DNA of 10,172 nt from Eggerthellaceae bacterium (GTDB lineage: Bacteria > Actinomycetota > Coriobacteriia > Coriobacteriales > Eggerthellaceae). Under the pieces are notes generated by a model that made no database searches, was not told where the DNA came from, and worked only from the letters and a program-made list of their open reading frames with translations. The number at the start of each line of letters is the position of its first letter. Position 1 is the first letter of the stretch. Location of the stretch: NCBI GenBank assembly GCA_003452695.1, contig DMNP01000107.1, forward strand, positions 1 through 10,172. The letters run 5' to 3'. Positions 6,233 through 10,172 of this stretch are shown in pieces. The position numbers were made by a program, and so were the translations under genes.

Positions 6233-6273
6233 GAACCGAATGCCCTGGGCCATGGGCGGTAACCATTCGGTTC
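6233..6273. repeat. Perfect 10-base inverted repeat, operator or mobile-element scar
   Basis: GAACCGAATG (6233-6242) is the exact reverse complement of CATTCGGTTC (6264-6273). The 21-base centre can itself fold (GCCC at 6242-6245 with GGGC at 6254-6257 as an alternative). The repeat lies 29 bases after the stop of the truncated amidohydrolase and about 100 bases before the membrane-protein start. It fits a repressor operator just after a weak promoter, an RNA hairpin, or the footprint of the event that truncated the neighbouring gene. No T-run follows, so it is not a typical terminator. Confidence 0.5.
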
Positions 6274-6325
6274 CCCATCATCCAAGCGCGAACAAGCTGA
6301 CCTACCAATTGCAGCCGCCACACGT

Positions 6326-6331
6326 TAGAAT
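6326..6331 (+). promoter_or_regulatory. -10-like element before the membrane-protein gene
   Basis: TAGAAT at 6326-6331 matches the -10 consensus in five of six positions but has no convincing -35 partner at the right distance. It touches the upstream ATG at 6332. If it is used, transcription starts after that ATG, which supports translation from 6371. Confidence 0.25.
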
Positions 6332-6370
6332 ATGATGAAAAGAACCGACTTTCTTCGTTTGGGGGTGCCG

Positions 6371-7009
6371 ATGAGGCTGAAAGCCGCAATCGCGCTGAAC
6401 GCGCTTATCGTTGCGCTCGAGGTCTGGGCGATCGGCAATGGCGTCGAGCAGCGCGGAATCGGCGATTTCATGTACTATACGGAGCTCTCGAACCTGTTCG
6501 GCGGCATCGCGTGCGCGCTTTGCCTGGCGGGGGAGGTTCACGCCCTGCGCAGTGGGCGGCCGCTGGCGCGCGGGTTGCGGATTGCGAAGTACTGCGCCTC
6601 GTGCTGCCTGCTCATGACGTTTTTTGTGGTGGTTCTCGTGCTCATGCCGTCGTTCTACGCGGCCGGCCTCGATGGGTTCCGACTCATGTTCTGCGTGCGC
6701 GAGCTGCCCATCACTCATTTTCTGGGGCCCCTGCTCGTGTTCGCATCCTACGTTCTGTTCGAGGCCGACCGCGCGATGACGCTGCAGCAGAGCCTGATAG
6801 CCACCGTGCCGACGCTCGCGTATGCGGTGGTGGCCTATCCCTGCAACATTGCGCGGCTGTGGGAGGGCCCGTACCCGTTCTTCCTCGTGTGGGAGATGCC
6901 GGTGTGGCAGTCGGTCCTGTGGTTCCTGGCGCTGCTCGTGCTCTCGCTAGCCCTCGCGCAGGTGCCCCGCCTTGTCGGGCGGCTCGTCAAAAACGAGCCT
7001 GCGCAGTGA
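6371..7009 (+). CDS. Six-helix integral membrane protein, possibly Pr6Pr/TIGR02206-like, function unknown
   Basis: A 212-residue hydrophobic protein with about six membrane segments near residues 4-22, 38-57, 75-95, 107-128, 140-160 and 178-198. Features that may be functional include YYTELSNLFGG at 35-45, ELPITHFLGPLL at 111-122 with a His inside the fourth helix, and GPYPFFLVWEMP at 166-177. The Y/F-T-x-x-S-N motif at the start of helix 2 followed by a mid-protein His-x-x-x-P is reminiscent of Pr6Pr and TIGR02206-type membrane proteins, but the match is from memory and weak. Start choice: an in-frame ATG at 6332 would add 13 residues but has no ribosome-binding site and abuts a -10-like TAGAAT. 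The ATG at 6371 has GGGGG five bases upstream and begins directly at the first helix. There is no partner gene, and the 425 bases after it carry no gene. No function is assigned. Confidence 0.65.
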   Translation: MRLKAAIALNALIVALEVWAIGNGVEQRGIGDFMYYTELSNLFGGIACALCLAGEVHALRSGRPLARGLRIAKYCASCCLLMTFFVVVLVLMPSFYAAGLDGFRLMFCVRELPITHFLGPLLVFASYVLFEADRAMTLQQSLIATVPTLAYAVVAYPCNIARLWEGPYPFFLVWEMPVWQSVLWFLALLVLSLALAQVPRLVGRLVKNEPAQ

Positions 7010-7434
7010 GCTATGGCTTCCCCAAGACTGTTCATATCCTGAACGGGTCAGCGCCGCTCAGCGTCGATGCGGGTTCCGTTCGGGGAAAATATCGCGCGAG
7101 TCCGCAGCCTCTTGGGCAGGATTTCTCAACTGCGCTTGCGTTAGACCCGTCGTTGAATAGGACTGCGAGTGGTGTGAACGGAAGCTTCTCGAGGGCGCGC
7201 TCGACCAAGAATGCAAACATTGGAGGCTATCCGGAAATCGTTTCCTCTGGTTTGGGGCTCCTTAGAAAACGGACGCTTTTGTCTAGTTGAGAAGGGTCTC
7301 TCTGCAAGTTTTTGGAACACGATGCGCTTCCATGGCCCCATAAGTTAACGAAGCCCCGCGAATCGTCCATCGACCGAGTTCGCGAGTTGTTGCATCATCC
7401 TACTTGGAAGCAAGCAACGGGGAAAGGACGCTCC
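7010..7434. other. 425-base non-coding stretch of atypical composition
   Basis: No credible gene is seen. Short open frames exist on both strands but have no ribosome-binding site, and their amino-acid make-up does not look like protein. By eye the DNA is less GC-rich than its neighbours, with T- and A-rich patches at about 7235-7320. Small inverted repeats are present: TCGAG/CTCGA (7189-7193 with 7200-7204) and GGAAA/TTTCC (7233-7237 with 7241-7245). The last ~60 bases carry the ribosome-binding site of the next gene (7423-7428). It may be an interspersed repeat, a small RNA locus or a scar of lost genes. Confidence 0.4.
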
Positions 7435-8196
7435 ATGATTTTCGACCGCAACGACAACAGGGAAGTTATCGCACTTCTAGGCGCCGGGGCCATGGGATGC
7501 GCCATCGTGAGGCGCATCGCCGCGGGGCGCACGGTGCTGTTCGGCGACATAAGCGAGGCGGCGCTCGAGCGCGTTTCGTCCGAGTTCGCGCGTGGAGGCT
7601 ACGATGTGAAGACCTGCCGCGTGGATGCCCTCGACACCGAATCGGTGCGCGCGTTTGCCGCCAAGGCGGCCGAGCTCGGTCCCGTGAAGTACTTCATCGA
7701 CACGGCGGGAGCATCTCCCAACCAGGCGGCGCCCGAGTATATCCTGGCGCACTTCAAGGGGCGTGGCATGGCGGGGTTCGGCGGCACGTTCAAGAACTTG
7801 GCAATCGGGTTGGCCACGGTGCCGCAGAAGCGCATCGTGCACGGGCCCTCGTTCGATACGGGCGCCGTGTTCCTGGAGCGCGTGGTGGATGTAGCCAAAG
7901 CGGTGTTCGACAACCTGGACGGCAAGATGGCGTGCGTGAACGTGTTGAACAACCTTTCGCTCGATTGCGATTGCGACAGCTCGGCGGGGGCGCCGGTGAT
8001 GCAGGACATCGGCATCATGGCCTCGCTCGACCCGGTGGCCCTCGACCGTGCGAGCTTGGATCAGATATACCTTTCCGACGACCCGGGCAAAGATGCGATG
8101 GTCAATCGCATAGAGAGCCACGACGGTGCCCACTTGCTGGACTACGCCGAGTCCTTGGGTTTGGGCAGCCAAGCCTATGAGCTGATAGCCGTATGA
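7435..8196 (+). CDS. Chimeric ORF: N-terminal half of an SDR fused in frame to the C-terminal half of a DUF362 protein
   Basis: The 253-codon frame joins parts of two unrelated families. Residues 1-104 are the first half of an NAD(P)-dependent short-chain dehydrogenase: VIALLGAGAMGCAI at 11-24 gives the Rossmann glycine motif (G16, G18, G21), followed by an acidic residue after beta-2 (FGDIS, 36-40) and IDTAGASPNQAAPEYIL at 88-104. In SDRs this point is followed by the catalytic Ser and YxxxK; none is present. Residues ~105-253 are the second half of a DUF362 protein: HFKGRGMAGFGGTFKNLAIG at 106-125, VNVLNNLSLDCDCDSSAGAP at 168-187, then DIGIMASLDPVALDRAS at 191-207 and SDDPGKDAMVNRIES near 214-228. 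The DUF362 N-terminal half is absent. The join is near 7738-7755. AAAGGA at 7423-7428, six bases before ATG, fixes the start; an in-frame ATG at 7312 lacks a ribosome-binding site. The open frame across the join suggests it may be expressed, but neither parental activity should survive. A recent deletion or an assembly join would explain it. Confidence 0.7.
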   Translation: MIFDRNDNREVIALLGAGAMGCAIVRRIAAGRTVLFGDISEAALERVSSEFARGGYDVKTCRVDALDTESVRAFAAKAAELGPVKYFIDTAGASPNQAAPEYILAHFKGRGMAGFGGTFKNLAIGLATVPQKRIVHGPSFDTGAVFLERVVDVAKAVFDNLDGKMACVNVLNNLSLDCDCDSSAGAPVMQDIGIMASLDPVALDRASLDQIYLSDDPGKDAMVNRIESHDGAHLLDYAESLGLGSQAYELIAV

Positions 8197-8330
8197 CGCG
8201 AACCGGTTAAACCGAAAGCTGATTTGCAAAGCAGCTGCTTCGGCTGCAAAGGCAGTCTTGTAGTCGCCCTCGAACTGGTGCATGCTGTATGTGGATTCTC
8301 GAGGCATCTGGGGTGCACGCGGTATCCGAG

Positions 8331-8348
8331 GCGTCCGGCGCGTCCGGC
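8331..8348. repeat. Two tandem copies of a 9-base unit
   Basis: GCGTCCGGC occurs twice without spacing (8331-8339 and 8340-8348), followed by GCC, the start of a possible third unit. It is a short GC-rich repeat in non-coding DNA and may reflect replication slippage. Confidence 0.7.
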
Positions 8349-8372
8349 GCCTGGTACCTTGAGGGGCGTGTT

Positions 8373-8397
8373 GGGGGCGGCTGGGTTGGCCGCCCCC
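8373..8397. terminator. Strong GC hairpin, probable transcription terminator
   Basis: GGGGGCGGC (8373-8381) pairs perfectly with GCCGCCCCC (8389-8397) around a seven-base loop, TGGGTTG. On the plus strand CATTTCCT follows, a weak T-run. It lies 177 bases after the stop of the chimeric ORF. It would end plus-strand transcription before the convergent minus-strand genes. Confidence 0.65.
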
Positions 8398-8440
8398 CAT
8401 TTCCTGTGCTCAGCGTTACGTGTGATGGTCCTACTGGTAA

Positions 8441-8593
8441 GATTCATTGCGTTGGTGCGTTAACGAGGCAGTTGCGGGCGTCACGATTGCCGGTCTGGGC
8501 GCGCTCGAGCATTGGAGCAACGGGCGCGACAAGCCGTACAGCCGCAACCTGGGTGCCTCTGCGGGTGTAGAGCTGCTGTGCGTGAACATGTGA
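8441..8593 (+). pseudogene. Possible 3' remnant of an unidentified protein gene
   Basis: An open frame of 50 codons ends at TGA 8591-8593 and has no start codon with a ribosome-binding site; a TAA at 8438-8440 closes it upstream. From 8468 onward it reads like genuine protein: AVAGVTIAGLGALEHW, then SNGRDKPYSRNLGASAG, then VELLCVNM. About four fifths of the third codon positions in this part are G or C, as in the real genes here. I do not recognise the family. It may be the tail of a gene whose front was deleted, or a chance frame. Confidence 0.3.
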
Positions 8594-8608
8594 CACCGCA
8601 GCGGGCAA

Positions 8609-8626
8609 GGCGCCGCGGAAGGCGCC
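8609..8626. terminator. Hairpin just beyond the flavin reductase stop codon
   Basis: GGCGCC (8609-8614) pairs with GGCGCC (8621-8626) around GCGGAA; outer CAGC/GCTG bases can extend it with a bulge. It lies 11 bases beyond the minus-strand stop at 8638. No T-run follows on that strand, so it is a tentative terminator or message-end structure. Confidence 0.4.
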
Positions 8627-8637
8627 GGTGCTGCATC

Positions 8638-9201
8638 TTACATGAGCGCCTTGCCGGCGTCCCAGGCGCCGCCCACTTCCTCGCCGACCACGCGGTAGAT
8701 GCGGCGCGTGCTGTCGTACACGATGGGGCGCATCTTGGCGAAGTCCACGCGGCCTTCTTCGTCGAGCACCGATTCGTCCACGCGCGTGTTCACGATTTCG
8801 CCCACGATGCGCGCGCCGTGCTCGTCGCCCTGGATGGCGGACACCTTGCACTCCATGGTGAGCGGGAACTCCTCTATGACCGGCGCATCCACGAACTCAG
8901 ACTTCACGAAGGTCAGCTTGCTTGCGGCGGCTTTGTCCACCTTGTTGCCCGTCGCGATGCCGAAGTAGTCGGCTTCCACCACATGCGCGGCGTCCGCCGG
9001 CGCCACGGTGAAGGCGCCCTTCGCCACGATGTTGGCCGTGGTCTTGTGGTCGCCGATGTTAATGCACACCTCATGGCGGCTGCACTCGCCGCCCCATGCT
9101 ACGTTCATGGCGTTCGGGGTGCCGTCCTCGCCGTAGCTTCCCACGATGAACACCGATTGCGGGAACAGCTCGCCCGCGTTGCCCAGGTTCTTCTTTGCCA
9201 T
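8638..9201 (-). CDS. Flavin reductase-like FMN-binding protein (flavoredoxin type)
   Basis: This 187-residue cytoplasmic protein belongs to the flavin reductase-like split-barrel family that binds FMN. Such proteins reduce flavin or pass electrons between NAD(P)H, ferredoxin-like carriers and partner enzymes. Landmarks are FPQSVFIVGSYGEDGTPNAM at 13-32, then NVAWGGECSRHEV at 33-45, the FMN-binding entry of flavoredoxins, and INIGDHKTTANIVAKGAFTV at 47-66, the phosphate-binding strand-helix. The central YFGIATGNKVDK at 79-90 is typical of the strict-anaerobe branch, where the protein works as a small homodimer. The length is normal and the ORF is intact. An AAAGGA-like site at about 9210-9215 precedes the start. 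It lies 60 bases downstream of the HAD gene on the same strand with no terminator between, so it may be cotranscribed. The specific electron partner is unknown. Confidence 0.88.
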   Translation of the reverse strand: MAKKNLGNAGELFPQSVFIVGSYGEDGTPNAMNVAWGGECSRHEVCINIGDHKTTANIVAKGAFTVAPADAAHVVEADYFGIATGNKVDKAAASKLTFVKSEFVDAPVIEEFPLTMECKVSAIQGDEHGARIVGEIVNTRVDESVLDEEGRVDFAKMRPIVYDSTRRIYRVVGEEVGGAWDAGKALM

Positions 9202-9215
9202 GTTTACCGTCCTTT

Positions 9216-9246
9216 CAATTCGCTTGCAGTTCCAATTCGCATGCAG
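9216..9246. repeat. Imperfect tandem direct repeat before the flavin reductase gene
   Basis: CAATTCGCTTGCAG (9216-9229) recurs as CAATTCGCATGCAG (9233-9246), one mismatch in 14, at a period of 17 bases. The copies fill most of the 60-base gap between the HAD and flavin reductase genes and sit just upstream of the latter's ribosome-binding site. They could be a regulator's paired binding sites or a small duplication. Confidence 0.6.
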
Positions 9247-9261
9247 GGCTTCGATGCCAAG

Positions 9262-10172
9262 TTATGCAGCCTGTTTTATCGCGGCATCGTCTACTACCCA
9301 GTCATTCTTGTTGTACTGTACGGCGCCCTTCGTAACGCCGTCCGGGTAAATCTGGCCGAAATCGTTCTTCATGGAAATCGGCGTATAGCCCATTGCGGCG
9401 TACTCCGCTGATTTCTCGTCCCATTTTTGGGTTCCCCATTCCCGTTCCGAATCGTCGGCGACCACCATGTAGGCTTGCGCCGGATACGGGTTCCTGTCGT
9501 CGATTGCATAGTTCATCATGCTGGTGTCGCTGGAGGAATTCCCAAAGGCGAGGATCGGGCGCTGACCGATTTCGCGTTCGACGTAAATTGATTTGTTGGC
9601 GTTCAGGTCTTTTTGGACGAAGCCGCCGGTGAACACCAGGTCGTCGCCGTTCTCGTACTTGAAGTCCATGTTCGAGCTGACGTTTTCGTAGCCCCGCTGC
9701 TTCACCTCGAAGTCCGTGCCGATTACATGCTCGGGCGTGACGAAATCCTTAATCGGGGAATTCGCCACGATTGCGCGGGTCGTGGTGCGCTCCGTGCCGC
9801 TGATAACGTAGATGGTGAACTCGTTGTCGTAGAGGTATTCCACGAGCTCGGCCATCGGGAGGTAGGTGTTCTCGATGTAGCGCATGTTGTTGAAGCTCGA
9901 CGTGTACTTCTTCCCGAATTCAACCGCGTAGTCGTAAAGCTCTTGCACGGTCATGCCGGCATACGCCTTTGCGAAGTTCCTGGCGAGCGCTTCGTCCGCC
10001 TTGTAGCCCGGTTCAATCGACGCGGCGACCTGCTTCAGCTCGTCCGACGTCTTTTCCGGATGGTCGCGCAGGCAGTACTCGATGAACATCATGGTGTCAT
10101 AGTAGGTGTAGTAGGTCTCGCAGGTCAGGGTGCCGTCCATGTCGAAGACGGCGATCCGGTCCTTTTCCGGGA
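9262..10172 (-). CDS. HAD-superfamily phosphatase, 5' end outside the window
   Basis: At least 302 residues of a haloacid dehalogenase-type phosphohydrolase are visible; the frame runs open through the window edge. Motif I is VFDMDGTL, whose nucleophile Asp is encoded at 10141-10143 and whose acid/base Asp is at 10135-10137. Starting at the internal ATG (10138-10140) would remove the nucleophile, so the true start is upstream. Motif II is IYVISGTERTTTRAI (Ser/Thr). A conserved Lys in NANKSIYV and GNSSSDTSMM with its Asp form motifs III and IV. A large helical cap lies between motifs I and II (rich in Tyr, Met and acidic residues), as in the PF12710 (phosphoserine phosphatase/phosphorylcholine phosphatase-like) group. 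Relatives in gut actinobacteria are often exported lipoproteins with ~80 extra N-terminal residues, so an export signal beyond the edge is plausible but unseen. The stop is TAA at 9262-9264. The substrate is unknown. Confidence 0.85.
   Translation of the reverse strand, partial: PEKDRIAVFDMDGTLTCETYYTYYDTMMFIEYCLRDHPEKTSDELKQVAASIEPGYKADEALARNFAKAYAGMTVQELYDYAVEFGKKYTSSFNNMRYIENTYLPMAELVEYLYDNEFTIYVISGTERTTTRAIVANSPIKDFVTPEHVIGTDFEVKQRGYENVSSNMDFKYENGDDLVFTGGFVQKDLNANKSIYVEREIGQRPILAFGNSSSDTSMMNYAIDDRNPYPAQAYMVVADDSEREWGTQKWDEKSAEYAAMGYTPISMKNDFGQIYPDGVTKGAVQYNKNDWVVDDAAIKQAA

Larger units (their letters stand above)
8197..8637. other. 441-base intergenic stretch with repeats, hairpins and a possible gene tail
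   Basis: No complete gene is seen between the chimeric ORF and the stop of the minus-strand flavin reductase gene. The stretch contains GCAGC/GCTGC potential pairing near 8232-8248, a 9-base tandem repeat at 8331-8348, a strong hairpin at 8373-8397, a coding-like open frame at 8441-8593 and a second hairpin at 8609-8626. Each is listed separately where it merits it. Confidence 0.5.

Noticed and set aside
7032..7341. Two short minus-strand frames (61-66 codons) in the non-coding stretch
   Set aside because: No ribosome-binding site and no recognisable domain. They are more likely translations of a non-coding or repeat sequence, though a genome-wide repeat search would be worthwhile.
7477..8400. 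307-codon minus-strand frame opposite the chimeric ORF
   Set aside because: Opposes well-matched SDR and DUF362 coding sequence and runs through the terminator hairpin. The stretch near 8215-8290 looks somewhat coding-like, but no family could be named.
8512..9411. 299-codon plus-strand frame opposite the flavin reductase and HAD genes
   Set aside because: His/Val/Arg-rich antisense translation with no motif, overlapping two confident genes.
1..10172. CRISPR arrays, tRNA genes, IS elements, integrases
   Set aside because: I looked for regular repeats, cloverleaf-like segments and transposase or integrase motifs and saw none that hold up. Short tRNAs in odd positions cannot be excluded without a scan.

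Overview
The window reads as a chromosomal stretch from a GC-rich actinobacterium, most likely of the Coriobacteriia (Eggerthellaceae-like: Eggerthella, Gordonibacter, Adlercreutzia, Slackia and relatives). This placement is an inference. It rests on the strong G/C preference at third codon positions and on the style of the SDR, DUF362, acyltransferase/SGNH and secreted HAD proteins. No rRNA or other marker gene is present to confirm it.

Left part (1-5570) is ordinary, dense, plus-strand coding DNA. A sigma70-like promoter at 54-82 drives a microbial-type poly(ADP-ribose) glycohydrolase (118-987), followed 45 bases later by a histidyl-tRNA synthetase (1033-2304). A hairpin (2363-2395) and a new promoter (2416-2424) separate these from a second unit. 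That unit holds a secreted protein with a PPC-like domain (2511-3362) and, 3 bases downstream, a large membrane O-acyltransferase with a fused extracellular SGNH domain (3366-5567). The pair looks like a cell-surface modification operon.

Middle part (5570-8640) is accessory and appears to be eroding. It opens with a 66-residue RiPP precursor (5668-5868) that has a Nif11-like, double-glycine leader and a 21-residue Ser/Cys/aromatic core, with its own promoter but no maturation enzyme in view. It is followed by an amidohydrolase cut to 96 codons (5914-6204), a perfect 10-base inverted repeat (6233-6273) and a six-helix membrane protein (6371-7009). Next come 425 bases of non-coding DNA of different composition. 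Then there is a chimeric ORF (7435-8196) in which the first half of an SDR dehydrogenase is joined in frame to the second half of a DUF362 protein. The part ends with 440 bases carrying a strong hairpin and a possible gene tail (8441-8593). Two half-genes and a possible third remnant within about 2.7 kb suggest repeated deletion or rearrangement. An assembly join has to be excluded.

Right part (8638-10172) is on the minus strand: a HAD-superfamily phosphatase whose 5' end lies outside the window, followed by a flavin reductase-like FMN protein. The two are 60 bases apart, with an imperfect 17-base-period direct repeat between them.

The most interesting items are the orphan RiPP precursor, the SDR/DUF362 fusion, and the pairing of a poly(ADP-ribose) glycohydrolase with a divergent, C-terminally short HisRS.
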